A stretch of 64,000 nucleotides of DNA from assembly GCF_029543085.1 (NCBI RefSeq), contig NZ_CP119967.1:2196501-2260500 (forward strand). Reading direction: 5' to 3'. This DNA comes from Pseudomonas sp. A34-9 (lineage in GTDB: Bacteria; Pseudomonadota; Gammaproteobacteria; Pseudomonadales; Pseudomonadaceae). The position numbers and the translations under genes are program-made. Below, piece by piece: positions 1 through 10,614 of this stretch. The notes beneath the pieces were generated by a model. It saw nothing but the letters and a program-made list of their open reading frames with translations. It was not told where the DNA came from and did not search any database. Numbering within the stretch: position 1 is the stretch's first letter; the number at the start of each line of letters is the position of its first letter.

Positions 1-1520
<1,520 letters not shown>

Positions 1521-1522
1521 CA

Positions 1523-1626
1523 GATCGTTCCCACGCTCCGCGTGGTAACGCATCCCGTGACGCTCTGCGTCACAGCGGACGCGGAGCGTCCGGGGCGGCA
1601 TTCCCACGCAGAGCGTGGGAACGATC
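1523..1626. repeat. Palindromic intergenic repeat, GATCGTTCCCACGC family
   Basis: It starts with GATCGTTCCCACGCTC and ends with the inverted copy GAGCGTGGGAACGATC, with internal GC-rich inverted repeats (cgctctgcgt/acgcggagcg). The same family recurs at 7308-7420. This is a REP/BIME-like non-coding element common in P. fluorescens genomes. It lies between ligA and the next gene and could fold at the 3' end of the ligA transcript. Confidence 0.8.
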
Positions 1627-1674
1627 TATGCGCGGCAATGATCTAGTCTTGGCAAGCCCCAGGGAGAGATCGCC

Positions 1675-2838
1675 ATGCACCGCTTTTTCGAGCAGCTCAG
1701 TTCCCGCATCATCGCGCCGTTCATGGGCGAATCCTCACGCAACAGCAAGGTCTGGCCGTGCCGCTGCGGCCAGTCGCTGTTCTTTCGCAACAGCCAGTGC
1801 CTGGCCTGTAACGCCTTGCTCGGTTATCAACCGGAAGAAAGTCGCCTGACTTCGCTGCAACCGGGGCCATACGAAGGCACCTGGACGCTCGACGCCGATC
1901 CCGACGCCGGACTGTTCCGTCGTTGCGCCAACCTCGACACGCCTGCCGCGTGCAACTGGCTGCTGCCGGCCAACGACCACGACAGCCTGTGCATTGCTTG
2001 CAGCCTCAACCGGACCATCCCCGATCTGTCCGATCCGGACAACCCAGAGCGCTGGCGCAAAGTTGAAATCGCCAAGCGGCGACTGGTCGCGCAGCTGATC
2101 ACCCTCGGCCTGCCCGTCATTCCGAAAACCGTGAATGAAAACACCGGGCTGGCTTTCGATTTCATCGGCGTCGACCTTGAAGGCAACGCACCGATGACCG
2201 GCCACGCCAACGGCCTGATCACCCTCGACATCAAAGAAGCCGACGACGCCCACCGCGAGCAGGTGAGGGCGGCGATGCATGAACCCTATCGCACACTGCT
2301 CGGGCATTTTCGCCATGAGGTCGGCCATTACTACTGGGATCGCCTGATCGCCAACGGCCCATGGCTTGATTCATTCCGCAGCCTGTTCGGCGACGAACGC
2401 GCCAGTTACGCCGAGGCGCTTGATCGCCATTATCAACAAGGCGCACCGCTGGACTGGCCGCAACACTATGTCAGCGCCTACGCGACCATGCACCCTTGGG
2501 AGGACTGGGCAGAAACCTGGGCGCATTACCTGCACATGATGGACGCCGTGGACACAGCGCTGGGCTTTGGCATGAGCGCACGGGAAATGGATTTCGACTA
2601 CCAGCCGTTTCCGACCAGCACCTTGTATGACCCCGAGCACCCCGGCGGCGAGGCGTTCCTGTCGTTCGTCAACGCGTGGATCGAACTGGCCGGCATGCTC
2701 AATGAGCTGTCACGGAGCATGGGCCAGCCGGATTTCTACCCGTTCGTGTTGCCGGCACCGGCGATTGCCAAGCTGCACTTCATTCATCTGGTGATCCAGC
2801 AGGCCGGTGGCAAGGCGGATGAGGTACTGGCCCTGTAG
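1675..2838 (+). CDS. Zinc-ribbon, putative zinc metallopeptidase family protein
   Basis: 387 aa. The N-terminus has a zinc ribbon (C-x-C near residues 24-26 and a second CxxC near 42-45). A HEVGHYYW motif near residue 213 is a gluzincin-like HExxH site. Both match the conserved family of zinc-ribbon/putative peptidase proteins (PF10005, formerly a DUF). There is no signal peptide, so a cytoplasmic location is likely; the substrate is unknown. The ATG at 1675 is preceded by AGGGAGAG at a good distance. The gene stands alone between two palindromic repeats. The family assignment rests on recalled motifs; the peptidase activity is inferred only from the HExxH site. Confidence 0.85.
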   Translation: MHRFFEQLSSRIIAPFMGESSRNSKVWPCRCGQSLFFRNSQCLACNALLGYQPEESRLTSLQPGPYEGTWTLDADPDAGLFRRCANLDTPAACNWLLPANDHDSLCIACSLNRTIPDLSDPDNPERWRKVEIAKRRLVAQLITLGLPVIPKTVNENTGLAFDFIGVDLEGNAPMTGHANGLITLDIKEADDAHREQVRAAMHEPYRTLLGHFRHEVGHYYWDRLIANGPWLDSFRSLFGDERASYAEALDRHYQQGAPLDWPQHYVSAYATMHPWEDWAETWAHYLHMMDAVDTALGFGMSAREMDFDYQPFPTSTLYDPEHPGGEAFLSFVNAWIELAGMLNELSRSMGQPDFYPFVLPAPAIAKLHFIHLVIQQAGGKADEVLAL

Positions 2839-2842
2839 CGGC

Positions 2843-2917
2843 AAAAGATCGCAGCCTTCGGCAGCTCCTACATGGATCCGCGCTCTCCTGTAGGAACTGC
2901 CGCAGGCTGCGATCTTT
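2843..2917. repeat. REP pair (GATCGCAGCC...GGCTGCGATC)
   Basis: Two inverted REP units, each carrying the core GATCGCAGCCTTCGGCAGCT or a variant, flank a short spacer with a CTCCTAC tip. It sits 5 bp after the preceding stop codon and could act as a 3' mRNA stabiliser. Seven further copies occur in this window. Confidence 0.85.
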
Positions 2918-2959
2918 ATGTCCTTGAAGCTATTCATATTTTTAATCTGCAACCAACGG

Positions 2960-2987
2960 TTGTAACTTCATCTCAGATAGGTACAAT
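2960..2987 (+). promoter_or_regulatory. Putative sigma-70 promoter of ffs
   Basis: TTGTAA, a 16-nt spacer, then TACAAT. Transcription would begin near 2994, giving a precursor with a leader of about 25 nt before the mature 4.5S RNA. Confidence 0.5.
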
Positions 2988-3018
2988 GGCGCGGCTCGCC
3001 GACAGGCAAGCGTCGTTA

Positions 3019-3132
3019 TGGTGACCCCATCGGTCCCCCCGCAACGATTACCCGTGAACCTGGTCAGAGCCGGAAGGCAGCAGCCACAGCGGGAACATTG
3101 TGTGCCGGGGTGTGGCTGGTGGGGTTACCACC
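3019..3132 (+). ncRNA. ffs: Signal recognition particle 4.5S RNA
   Basis: The SRP RNA core is plain: GGTCAGAGCCGGAAGGCAGC and, downstream, GTGTGCCGGGGTGTGGCTGG form the two sides of the Ffh-binding helix with its asymmetric loop. The ends pair (GGTGACCCC at about 3020 with GGGGTTACC at 3121-3129), closing a hairpin of about 114 nt, the usual length. The RNA binds Ffh to target nascent membrane proteins to FtsY and SecYEG. The exact ends are estimated from the terminal helix. Confidence 0.95.
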
Positions 3133-3243
3133 TTAACGAACAATCGAACGCTTCAAACAGAACTGCATGGGTTTCGCCCACTGCGGTTTTTTTGTGCCTG
3201 TCAATCTTCCGCTTCATTCTTTGCTGTTGCCAGGAGGCCACTC

Positions 3244-3741
3244 ATGTCATTTCCAAAACTCTTCCTCTGCCTGTTGGCATCGACGCTGCTCGCAGCCTGC
3301 GCCACGCCGCTGACGCCCGAGCAGCAGAAGGCTCAGGATGCGCAAACCGCGGCGGCCCGCGACTACTTTTCGCGCAAGGTCGAACTCACCGATGACGGTG
3401 GCGACTCGGCGGGTTACACCACGCTGGAACTGAAGAACTCCACCGAGGGTTACATTCTGGCCTACTACGGCGCGGATAAGATGACCCCGCTCTACACCGA
3501 AGAAGTCACCAAGTGCGTAGGCACGACGGGCGCCTTTCCGTCGCTCGATTGCGAGCTCTACGACGGTGTTCATCGTTGGGCCGGTTTTTCTTACACCGTG
3601 GCGTCTGAAGATACCGTCGTAAAGGATCCCCGACTGATTCCGATGCAAAGCCGGATCAATGTCAAAAAAGGCGATCTGATCGTGATGACGCGCCACTCGC
3701 CGCAACACTGGCGATTTGCCGGGCGCTTTGTGCAACCGTAA
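3244..3741 (+). CDS. Small outer-membrane-type lipoprotein, function unknown
   Basis: 165 aa from the ATG at 3244, preceded by AGGAGG. The frame is open further upstream, but that extension runs back towards the 4.5S RNA and lacks an RBS. Residues 1-18 form a lipoprotein signal ending in the lipobox LAAC (Cys19), so the product is predicted to be lipidated and anchored to a membrane. The mature part is soluble and contains two more cysteines that could form a disulfide. I do not recognise a characterised family. It ends at a bidirectional terminator shared with the convergent binding-protein gene. Confidence 0.85.
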   Translation: MSFPKLFLCLLASTLLAACATPLTPEQQKAQDAQTAAARDYFSRKVELTDDGGDSAGYTTLELKNSTEGYILAYYGADKMTPLYTEEVTKCVGTTGAFPSLDCELYDGVHRWAGFSYTVASEDTVVKDPRLIPMQSRINVKKGDLIVMTRHSPQHWRFAGRFVQP

Positions 3742-3775
3742 GGGTTCAGCCAAACGCGCTGTTGGCTCGCAAAAA

Positions 3776-3803
3776 AAACCACCTGTACAGGTGGTTTTTT
3801 ATT
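3776..3803. terminator. Bidirectional intrinsic terminator
   Basis: AAACCACCTGTACAGGTGGTTT is a perfect inverted repeat flanked by an A-run on the left and a T-run on the right. It serves the converging genes ending at 3741 (+) and 3799 (-). Confidence 0.85.
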
Positions 3804-4569
3804 TTGTCTTTGCCGTGCTCTCGGCATCCGGCTCGAGGCGTCCGGTATACAAGCGGATAATCTCATCAATCTCCCCCGACATTTTCATCCGCAACAACGT
3901 GCGCAAAATCCGCTGCACCGGCACTTTTGGGTCATTGCGCACATAGCAACCGACCTTTTGCTCCTGTAACACGGCGACACCTTGCAGTTGCTGCTCAGGC
4001 ATCAATCGCTGGTTAAACCAATCCAGCGTCCACTGATTGCTCACCGCATAGCGATAGCGCCCGGCCAGCAATTTCTCCAACACCTGCTCCTGATTACGCG
4101 CATCTTCGCGTTGCAACCGATCAGCGTCGAACAACGGTTGCAGAGTCGGGTAGGTGTAGCCCAGCACGGTGCCGATGGATTGGCGGGGCAGGTGAGCGGG
4201 ATCGGCGCTGGCCGCTTGATCCTTGCGGCTGATCAGCAGGTCACGTTGAAACAGCAACGGAAGACTCCAGATGTAATCCCCCGACTGATTCGGCAGCCAC
4301 GACTGCGCGGCATAGCAGCGCACGTCGATCTCGCCGTGTTCCATGGCGCCCTGGACCCGGGCACGCGGCAGAACGTGAAACTCGGCCGGTACCCCCACCT
4401 GCGTGGCCAGGCTGAGCATCACATCGTAAAGGATGCCCTGGGTCGGGCGGCCGCGTTCGAATTGCACCATCGGCATGGCCCAGCTGTCGGGCATGGCGAA
4501 GCGCAACGGGGTTTCCGCTGCCGTCACGTTCAGGCTGATTCCCAGCAACGCCCCCACGGCCCACCGCAT
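3799..4569 (-). CDS. Periplasmic solute-binding protein, family 3 (amino-acid type)
   Basis: 256 aa with an N-terminal signal peptide (cleavage after about residue 18, ...VTAAET). The fold signature is that of SBP_bac_3 proteins, with a compact two-lobe protein of the usual 250-260 aa. The ATG at 4569 follows GGAG at 7 nt. No permease or ATPase gene is adjacent, so this is an orphan receptor, possibly a sensor or an uptake component working with a distant transporter. The ligand cannot be told from sequence. In Pseudomonas such orphans of the TauA/HisJ-like kind are common and often uncharacterised. Confidence 0.85.
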   Translation of the reverse strand: MRWAVGALLGISLNVTAAETPLRFAMPDSWAMPMVQFERGRPTQGILYDVMLSLATQVGVPAEFHVLPRARVQGAMEHGEIDVRCYAAQSWLPNQSGDYIWSLPLLFQRDLLISRKDQAASADPAHLPRQSIGTVLGYTYPTLQPLFDADRLQREDARNQEQVLEKLLAGRYRYAVSNQWTLDWFNQRLMPEQQLQGVAVLQEQKVGCYVRNDPKVPVQRILRTLLRMKMSGEIDEIIRLYTGRLEPDAESTAKTK

Positions 4570-4714
4570 AAACGCTCCGGTAATTCCCGATCCCGAGCCG
4601 ATAAAAGCCTCTGCTGATGCAGCTTAGCCATATTAGACGAGGACACCGGATGCAATTTTGCCCTTGCTCCGCTAGCATTAGCCGCTTCAGCTTCCTTCGT
4701 TGCGACGGTTTTCG

Positions 4715-6820
4715 ATGAGTTATCAGGTTCTTGCACGTAAATGGCGTCCGCGCTCGTTCCGCGAAATGGTCGGCCAGACCCATGTGCTCAAGGCTCTGAT
4801 CAATGCCTTGGACAGCCAGCGGCTGCACCACGCGTACCTGTTCACCGGTACGCGCGGGGTGGGTAAAACCACGATTGCGCGGATCATTGCCAAATGCCTG
4901 AACTGTGAAACAGGTATCACTTCCAGCCCGTGCGGCGAGTGCTCGGTGTGCCGGGAAATCGACGAGGGCCGATTCGTCGACCTGATCGAGATCGACGCCG
5001 CGAGCCGCACCAAGGTCGAAGACACCCGCGAACTGCTCGACAACGTGCAGTACGCGCCGAGCCGTGGGCGCTTCAAGGTCTATCTGATCGACGAAGTGCA
5101 CATGCTCTCCAGCCATTCCTTCAATGCGCTGCTGAAAACCCTCGAAGAACCGCCGCCGTACGTCAAGTTCATCCTGGCGACCACCGACCCGCAGAAACTT
5201 CCGGCAACGATTTTGTCGCGCTGCCTGCAGTTCTCGCTGAAGAACATGACGCCTGAGCGTGTGGTCGAGCATTTGACCCACGTTCTCACTGCCGAAAACG
5301 TGCCGTTCGAAGACGATGCCCTGTGGCTGCTCGGTCGCGCTGCTGATGGTTCGATGCGTGATGCCATGAGCCTGACCGATCAGGCGATCGCTTTCGGTGA
5401 AGGCAAGGTGCTGGCCACCGACGTGCGGGCGATGCTCGGCACGCTGGATCACGGTCAGGTCTACGACGTCCTGCATTCATTGATCGAAGGCGACGCCAAG
5501 GCGTTGCTCGAAGCCGTGCGTCATCTGGCCGAGCAAGGCCCGGACTGGAATGGCGTGCTCTCGGAAATTCTCAATGTGCTGCACCGCGTGGCCATCGCTC
5601 AGGCGTTGCCGGAAGGTGTCGACAACGGCCATGGCGACCGCGATCGCGTGCTGGCACTGGCGCAAGCCTTGCCGGCCGAAGACGTGCAGTTCTATTACCA
5701 GATGGGCTTGATCGGTCGCCGCGATTTGCCGCTGGCACCGGATCCACGCGGCGGTTTCGAAATGGTCCTGCTGCGGATGCTGGCCTTCCGGCCCGCGGAT
5801 ACGGCGGACGCCCCGAGGCAGCCGCTAAAGCCAGTGGGGATCAGCCAGGCCACAGTTGATTCCGCAAACTCCGTGGCTGCCGCGCCCAAACCTGCGCCGG
5901 TAGTCGCTGCGGCTGTTGTGCCGATACTAACACCAGCGCCAACTCCTGTGGTTGCGCCGGCACCGGTTGCCGAGCCTGTGGTCGCGGCTGAGCCGCAACC
6001 TGCGCCAGAACCAGTACCAGTACCAGTACCTGAGCCAGTTGCCGTCGAAGCAGTGGTCGACCTGCCGTGGAACGATCCGGTGGAACCTGAGCCCGAGCCC
6101 GCGCAGCAACCTGCCGTCGAGCCCGTGCTGGAAACCACCGCCGAGCAACCCGAGTTGCCGCCGATGCCGCTGCCGACCCCGGACAGCGTCGTCCCGGAGG
6201 CGCCTGAGTGGGCTGCCGCACCGATTCCCGAGCCGTCGGTTGCCGACGTCGATGCCGCCACACCGGGCATGGATCTGGACGACGAGCCGCCGCTGGACGA
6301 GGATTACATCGAGCCGGACATGGATTCGGCTTACAGCTACCTCGACGAACTGGCCAGTGAGCACGCCGCCGAGCCTGCCCCGGAACCCGAGCCGGAACCG
6401 GCTGCGGCACCAGCCACAGGTCTGGCGCTGCAATGGCTGGAGCTGTTCCCGAAACTGCCGATCTCCGGCATGACCGGCAGCATTGCCGCCAACTGCACGC
6501 TGATTGCGGTCGATGGCGATCATTGGCTGATGCACCTCGATCCGGCGCACAGCGCGCTGTTCAACGCTACGCAACAGCGGCGTCTGAACGATGCGTTGAA
6601 TCAGTTCCACGGCCGCACGCTGGGCCTGACCATCGAACTGATCAAGCCCGAGCAGGAAACCCCGGCCCAGGCCGCGTCCCGTCGGCGTGCCAACCGTCAG
6701 CGCGAGGCGGAGGAGTCGATTCACGGCGATCCGTTCATCCAGCAGATGGTTCAGCAGTTCGGCGCGGTGGTGCGACACGATACTATTGAACCTGTCGATG
6801 CCTTGGTCGCCCAAGGCTAA
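4715..6820 (+). CDS. dnaX: DNA polymerase III subunit gamma/tau
   Basis: 701 aa from the ATG at 4715 ([12 protein letters not shown]); a TTG five codons upstream is in frame but unlikely. The clamp-loader ATPase has the Walker A motif GTRGVGKTT near residue 45, a four-cysteine zinc module just after it, a DEVHML Walker B and the sensor SRC. After residue 370 comes a long Pro/Ala/Glu-rich linker with short [11 protein letters not shown] repeats, then the tau C-terminal domain that binds the polymerase alpha subunit. I saw no A-AAA-AAG-type slippery heptamer, so E. coli-style frameshifting to make gamma is not supported. It is followed by ybaB, as in most proteobacteria. Confidence 0.97.
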   Translation: MSYQVLARKWRPRSFREMVGQTHVLKALINALDSQRLHHAYLFTGTRGVGKTTIARIIAKCLNCETGITSSPCGECSVCREIDEGRFVDLIEIDAASRTKVEDTRELLDNVQYAPSRGRFKVYLIDEVHMLSSHSFNALLKTLEEPPPYVKFILATTDPQKLPATILSRCLQFSLKNMTPERVVEHLTHVLTAENVPFEDDALWLLGRAADGSMRDAMSLTDQAIAFGEGKVLATDVRAMLGTLDHGQVYDVLHSLIEGDAKALLEAVRHLAEQGPDWNGVLSEILNVLHRVAIAQALPEGVDNGHGDRDRVLALAQALPAEDVQFYYQMGLIGRRDLPLAPDPRGGFEMVLLRMLAFRPADTADAPRQPLKPVGISQATVDSANSVAAAPKPAPVVAAAVVPILTPAPTPVVAPAPVAEPVVAAEPQPAPEPVPVPVPEPVAVEAVVDLPWNDPVEPEPEPAQQPAVEPVLETTAEQPELPPMPLPTPDSVVPEAPEWAAAPIPEPSVADVDAATPGMDLDDEPPLDEDYIEPDMDSAYSYLDELASEHAAEPAPEPEPEPAAAPATGLALQWLELFPKLPISGMTGSIAANCTLIAVDGDHWLMHLDPAHSALFNATQQRRLNDALNQFHGRTLGLTIELIKPEQETPAQAASRRRANRQREAEESIHGDPFIQQMVQQFGAVVRHDTIEPVDALVAQG

Positions 6821-6888
6821 TAACTGAAGGTGCTCGGCTAATCTTCGCCGGGCGCTGTTTTGATCCAAGTACTTTTGAGGTGATTCCC

Positions 6889-7227
6889 ATGATGAAAGGT
6901 GGCATGGCCGGCCTGATGAAGCAGGCGCAGCAGATGCAGGAAAAGATGGCCAAGATGCAGGAAGAACTGGCCAACGCCGAAGTCACCGGTAAGGCCGGCG
7001 GCGATATGGTCACCGTGGTGATGACCGGTCGTCACGACGTGAAGAGCGTCAGCATCGACCCTAGCCTGGTTGAAGGCATGAGCGAAGACGACAAAGAGAT
7101 GCTGGAGGCGGTGATCGCTTCCGCCGTCAATGACGCTGTGCGCAAGATCGAAAAGAACAGCCAGGATAAAATGGGCAACATGACCGCCGGCATGAACCTG
7201 CCAGCCGGTATGAAACTGCCATTCTGA
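6889..7227 (+). CDS. ybaB: Nucleoid-associated protein YbaB/EbfC
   Basis: 112 aa from the ATG at 6889 ([17 protein letters not shown]). A GTG nine bases upstream is in frame but overlaps the GAGG ribosome-binding site. The long Met/Gln/Lys-rich N-terminal helix, central beta region and C-terminal helix match the YbaB/EbfC family: small dimeric DNA-binding proteins that associate with the nucleoid. The gene lies 69 bp after dnaX, the standard order, and ends at a clear intrinsic terminator. That terminator separates it from recR, which in many relatives follows directly. Confidence 0.95.
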   Translation: MMKGGMAGLMKQAQQMQEKMAKMQEELANAEVTGKAGGDMVTVVMTGRHDVKSVSIDPSLVEGMSEDDKEMLEAVIASAVNDAVRKIEKNSQDKMGNMTAGMNLPAGMKLPF

Positions 7228-7257
7228 TTCGCCAATCGGCGGCAGATGAGCTACACA

Positions 7258-7287
7258 AAATGCCAGGCATCGCGCCTGGCATTTTTG
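7258..7287 (+). terminator. Intrinsic terminator after ybaB
   Basis: AAATGCCAGGC / GCCTGGCATTT forms an 11-bp stem with a 5-nt loop followed by a T-run. Confidence 0.85.
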
Positions 7288-7307
7288 TTTCTGCCTGATC
7301 GTTGACT

Positions 7308-7420
7308 GATCGTTCCCACGCTCTGCGTGGGAATGCAGCCCGGGACGCTCCGCGTCCCAAGTCCAGAGCCGAACGCTAAGCGCCCGTTGAGGCATTCCCA
7401 CGCAGAGCATGGGAACGATC
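7308..7420. repeat. Palindromic intergenic repeat, GATCGTTCCCACGC family
   Basis: Outer ends GATCGTTCCCACGCTC and GAGCATGGGAACGATC are inverted, with an inner GGGACGCTCCGCGTCCC hairpin. It is a relative of the element at 1523-1626. Confidence 0.8.
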
Positions 7421-7514
7421 AATTCCCGTCACCTGAATAAACATCGAACGCGCAAAAGCCTCAACGGTCTGCTCCCTATACCCGCTGAATTCACACTTCA
7501 CAGGAGACGCTGAC

Positions 7515-8549
7515 ATGTCCGACCCTCTCACGCTCAACCAACGTTTCGTCCTCGCCTCACGCCCGGTCGGAGCGCCGACCCCGGAAAACTTCCGTCTCGA
7601 ACGCGAAGCGCTGCCGGATCTTGCGGACGGTGAGGTGCTGCTGAAAACCCTCTACCTGTCGCTGGACCCCTACATGCGCGGACGCATGAGTGACGCGCCG
7701 TCCTACGCCGCGCCGGTGCAAATCGGTGAAGTGATGACCGGCGGCGCAGTCAGCCGTGTTGAGGACTCGCGTCATCCGAAGTTTCACAAAGGCGATCTGG
7801 TGGTTGGGGCCACCGGTTGGCAGAGCCACAGCATCAGCGACGGCCGCAACATCATCCCGATCCCTGCCGGGCTGCCGAGCCCGTCGATGGCGCTGGGTGT
7901 GTTGGGCATGCCGGGCATGACCGCGTACATGGGTTTGATGGACATCGGTCAACCTAAGGAAGGCGAAACGCTAGTTGTAGCCGCTGCATCCGGAGCGGTG
8001 GGCTCGGTGGTCGGCCAGGTGGCCAAGATCAAAGGCCTGCGCACTGTCGGTGTGGCCGGCGGGGCGGAGAAGTGCAAGTACGTGGTCGAAGAACTGGGTT
8101 TTGACGCCTGCATCGATCACAAGGCTGCGGATTTCGCTGAACAGTTGGCCAAGGCTTGCCCCAATGGCATCGACATCTACTACGAGAACGTCGGCGGTCA
8201 TGTGTTCGATGCCGTGATGCCGTTGCTCAACCCCAAGGCGCGGATTCCGCTGTGTGGCCTGATCGCCGGTTACAACGCCTCCGAAGCACCGCAAGGCCCG
8301 GATCGCCTGCCGCTGCTGCAACGCACACTGTTGACCAAGCGTGTGCGTATTCAGGGCTTTATCGTGTTCGACGACTACGGCGATCGTCAGCCGGAATTCA
8401 TCAGCCACATGGTGCCGTGGGTGCGCGACGGCAAGGTGAAATTCCGCGAGGACGTGGTCGAAGGCCTGGAGCAGGCGCCCGAAGCTTTCATCGGTCTGCT
8501 GGAGGGGCGCAATTTCGGCAAACTGGTGGTGCGGGTTGCGCAGGACTGA
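7515..8549 (+). CDS. NADP-dependent medium-chain oxidoreductase (CurA-like)
   Basis: 344 aa; the ATG at 7515 follows CAGGAGA. The N-terminal half is a GroES-like domain and the C-terminal half a Rossmann fold with AASGAVGSVVGQ near residue 158. It lacks the zinc ligands of alcohol dehydrogenases. The overall sequence resembles the CurA/leukotriene B4 12-hydroxydehydrogenase (PTGR) branch, which reduces alpha,beta-unsaturated ketones with NADPH. The in vivo substrate is unknown. The gene sits between ybaB and recR, interrupting an otherwise conserved dnaX-ybaB-recR block, and is separated from ybaB by a terminator and a repeat. Confidence 0.9.
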   Translation: MSDPLTLNQRFVLASRPVGAPTPENFRLEREALPDLADGEVLLKTLYLSLDPYMRGRMSDAPSYAAPVQIGEVMTGGAVSRVEDSRHPKFHKGDLVVGATGWQSHSISDGRNIIPIPAGLPSPSMALGVLGMPGMTAYMGLMDIGQPKEGETLVVAAASGAVGSVVGQVAKIKGLRTVGVAGGAEKCKYVVEELGFDACIDHKAADFAEQLAKACPNGIDIYYENVGGHVFDAVMPLLNPKARIPLCGLIAGYNASEAPQGPDRLPLLQRTLLTKRVRIQGFIVFDDYGDRQPEFISHMVPWVRDGKVKFREDVVEGLEQAPEAFIGLLEGRNFGKLVVRVAQD

Positions 8550-8615
8550 GTATTTGACGCTGGCCAGAGGCGCGGGTATAAACCGCGTCTCGTTGTTTTG
8601 TCGGACTTTTTACCC

Positions 8616-9218
8616 ATGAGCTTCAGCCCTTTGATTCGCCAACTGATCGACGCGCTGCGCACCTTGCCGGGCGTGGGTCAGAAAACCGCTCAGCGCATGG
8701 CGTTGCAGATGCTCGAGCGTGACCGCAGCGGTGGCTTGCGTCTGGCCCAGGCCCTGAGCCAGGCCATGGAGGGGGTCGGCCACTGCCGCCAGTGCCGCAC
8801 GCTGACCGAAGACGATTTGTGCCCGCAATGCGCCGATACACGCCGTGACGACACGTTGCTCTGCGTGGTGGAAGGACCGATGGACGTGTATGCGGTCGAG
8901 CAGACCGGCTTCCGTGGCCGCTATTTCGTGCTCAAGGGGCATTTGTCGCCGCTCGATGGTCTGGGGCCTGAGGCGATCGGTATTCCGCAGTTGATGACGC
9001 GCATCGAAGAGGCCGGCACGTTTACCGAAGTCATCCTTGCGACCAACCCGACCGTGGAAGGTGAGGCGACGGCGCATTACATCGCGCAGCTGCTGAGCAA
9101 CAAAGGCCTGATCGCTTCGCGGATTGCCCACGGCGTGCCGTTGGGTGGCGAGCTGGAGCTGGTCGATGGTGGCACGCTGGCGCATTCGTTTGCCGGGCGT
9201 AAACCGATTTCTCTCTGA
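8616..9218 (+). CDS. recR: Recombination mediator protein RecR
   Basis: 200 aa from the ATG at 8616 ([20 protein letters not shown]). Domains in order: helix-hairpin-helix ([12 protein letters not shown]), a C4 zinc finger near residues 57-72 (CRQC...CPQC), a Toprim domain ([12 protein letters not shown]) and a Walker-B-like C-terminus. RecR forms a ring and, with RecO and RecF, loads RecA at single-strand gaps. The length equals the family norm. No strong Shine-Dalgarno sequence is visible ahead of the ATG. It begins 66 bp after the oxidoreductase gene, so the two may be co-transcribed. Confidence 0.97.
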   Translation: MSFSPLIRQLIDALRTLPGVGQKTAQRMALQMLERDRSGGLRLAQALSQAMEGVGHCRQCRTLTEDDLCPQCADTRRDDTLLCVVEGPMDVYAVEQTGFRGRYFVLKGHLSPLDGLGPEAIGIPQLMTRIEEAGTFTEVILATNPTVEGEATAHYIAQLLSNKGLIASRIAHGVPLGGELELVDGGTLAHSFAGRKPISL

Positions 9219-9223
9219 TAAAA

Positions 9224-9309
9224 ATCAAAAGATCGCAGCCTTCGGCAGCTCCTACAGGGAAACGCGTATTTCCAATGTAGGAGCTGCCGAAGGCTGCGAT
9301 CTTTTGATC
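9224..9309. repeat. REP pair
   Basis: Perfectly inverted arms ATCAAAAGATCGCAGCC... and ...GGCTGCGATCTTTTGAT enclose CTCCTAC tips and a short spacer. It begins 6 bp after the recR stop. Confidence 0.88.
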
Positions 9310-9375
9310 TTCTGCATCTTGTAAACCAAGCAAGCGCTCGGTTAAGTTCGGCGAACCCTTCCGTGGAGCTCGCCC

Positions 9376-10524
9376 ATGCCTGCCTTTCAGGAATACTTCG
9401 ACCCCAGCCACCAAATGGTCCGCGACAGCGTCAGACGCTTCGTCGAGCGCGAGATCCTGCCCGACATTGACCAGTGGGAAGAAGCCGAGAGCTTCCCCCG
9501 TGAGCTGTACCTGAAGGCCGGCGCGGCCGGCATTCTCGGCATCGGTTACCCCGAAGCGCTGGGTGGCAGCCATGAAGGCGATCTGTTCGCCAAGGTTGCC
9601 GCCAGTGAGGAGTTGATGCGCTGCGGCTCTGGCGGCCTGGTCGCGGGGCTGGGGTCGCTGGATATCGGTCTGCCACCGATCGTCAAATGGGCGCGCCCCG
9701 AAGTGCGTGATCGCGTTGTGCCGCAAGTGCTCAGCGGCGAAAGGATCAGCGCCCTGGCGGTCACCGAACCCGGCGGCGGCTCCGACGTCGCCAACCTGCA
9801 AACCCGTGCCGTGCGCGACGGCGATGTGTATCGCGTCAGCGGCAGCAAAACCTTTATTACCAGTGGCGTGCGCGCCGATTACTACACCGTCGCGGTGCGC
9901 ACCGGTGCGCCGGGTTTCGCCGGCATCAGTCTGTTGTTGATCGAAAAGGGCACGCCGGGCTTCACCGTTGGCCGTCAGTTGAAAAAAATGGGCTGGTGGG
10001 CGTCGGACACCGCTGAATTGTTCTTCGACGATTGCCGGGTGCCTGTGGGCAATCTGATCGGCGCCGAGAACATGGGCTTCGCCTGCATCATGGGCAACTT
10101 TCAGAGCGAGCGGCTGGCGTTGGCATTGATGGCCAACATGACCGCGCAGCTTGCACTGGAAGAAAGCCTGAAATGGGCACGCGAGCGCCAAGCGTTCGGC
10201 AAGCCGATCGGCAAGTTTCAGGTGATCAAGCATCGTCTCGCCGAGATGGCCACGGCGCTGGAGGTCTCGCGGGAGTTCACTTACCGGCAAGCGGCGAAAA
10301 TGGCGGCGGGGCAGAGTGTGATCAAGGAGATTTCCATGGCGAAGAACTTTGCCACGGACACCTCGGACCGGATCACCACGGAGGCGGTGCAGATTCTCGG
10401 CGGCCTGGGTTACATGCGCGAGAGTCTGGTGGAGCGGCTGTATCGGGATAACCGCATCTTGTCGATTGGCGGCGGGACGCGGGAGGTGATGAACGAGATC
10501 ATCAGCAAGCAGATGGGGCTTTAA
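9376..10524 (+). CDS. Acyl-CoA dehydrogenase
   Basis: 382 aa, the standard ACAD length. An all-helical N-terminal domain, a beta domain with the FAD/substrate motif VTEPGGGSDVANLQT near residue 130, and a C-terminal helical domain ending in GGGTREVMNEII are all present. The enzyme oxidises acyl-CoA to trans-2-enoyl-CoA and passes electrons to ETF. The substrate class (branched, short or long chain) cannot be fixed from sequence. In P. aeruginosa an acyl-CoA dehydrogenase gene likewise follows recR. REP elements flank it on both sides, so it is probably monocistronic. Confidence 0.93.
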   Translation: MPAFQEYFDPSHQMVRDSVRRFVEREILPDIDQWEEAESFPRELYLKAGAAGILGIGYPEALGGSHEGDLFAKVAASEELMRCGSGGLVAGLGSLDIGLPPIVKWARPEVRDRVVPQVLSGERISALAVTEPGGGSDVANLQTRAVRDGDVYRVSGSKTFITSGVRADYYTVAVRTGAPGFAGISLLLIEKGTPGFTVGRQLKKMGWWASDTAELFFDDCRVPVGNLIGAENMGFACIMGNFQSERLALALMANMTAQLALEESLKWARERQAFGKPIGKFQVIKHRLAEMATALEVSREFTYRQAAKMAAGQSVIKEISMAKNFATDTSDRITTEAVQILGGLGYMRESLVERLYRDNRILSIGGGTREVMNEIISKQMGL

Positions 10525-10526
10525 AG

Positions 10527-10608
10527 TCAAAAGATCGCAGCCTTCGGCAGCTCCTACAGGGAAACGCACATCCCAATGTAGGAGCTGCCGAAGGCTGCGA
10601 TCTCTTGA
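10527..10608. repeat. REP pair
   Basis: Inverted arms TCAAAAGATCGCAGCC... and ...GGCTGCGATCTCTTGA lie between the convergent acyl-CoA dehydrogenase and apt genes. Confidence 0.88.
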
Positions 10609-10614
10609 TCTTGA

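Noticed and set aside
5841..6410. Repetitive frames antisense and out of frame to the dnaX linker
   Set aside because: They arise from the Pro/Ala/Glu low-complexity linker of tau; no ribosome-binding site or domain is visible.
4715..6820. Programmed frameshift site in dnaX to make gamma
   Set aside because: No A-AAA-AAG-like heptamer or following hairpin was found in the reading frame.
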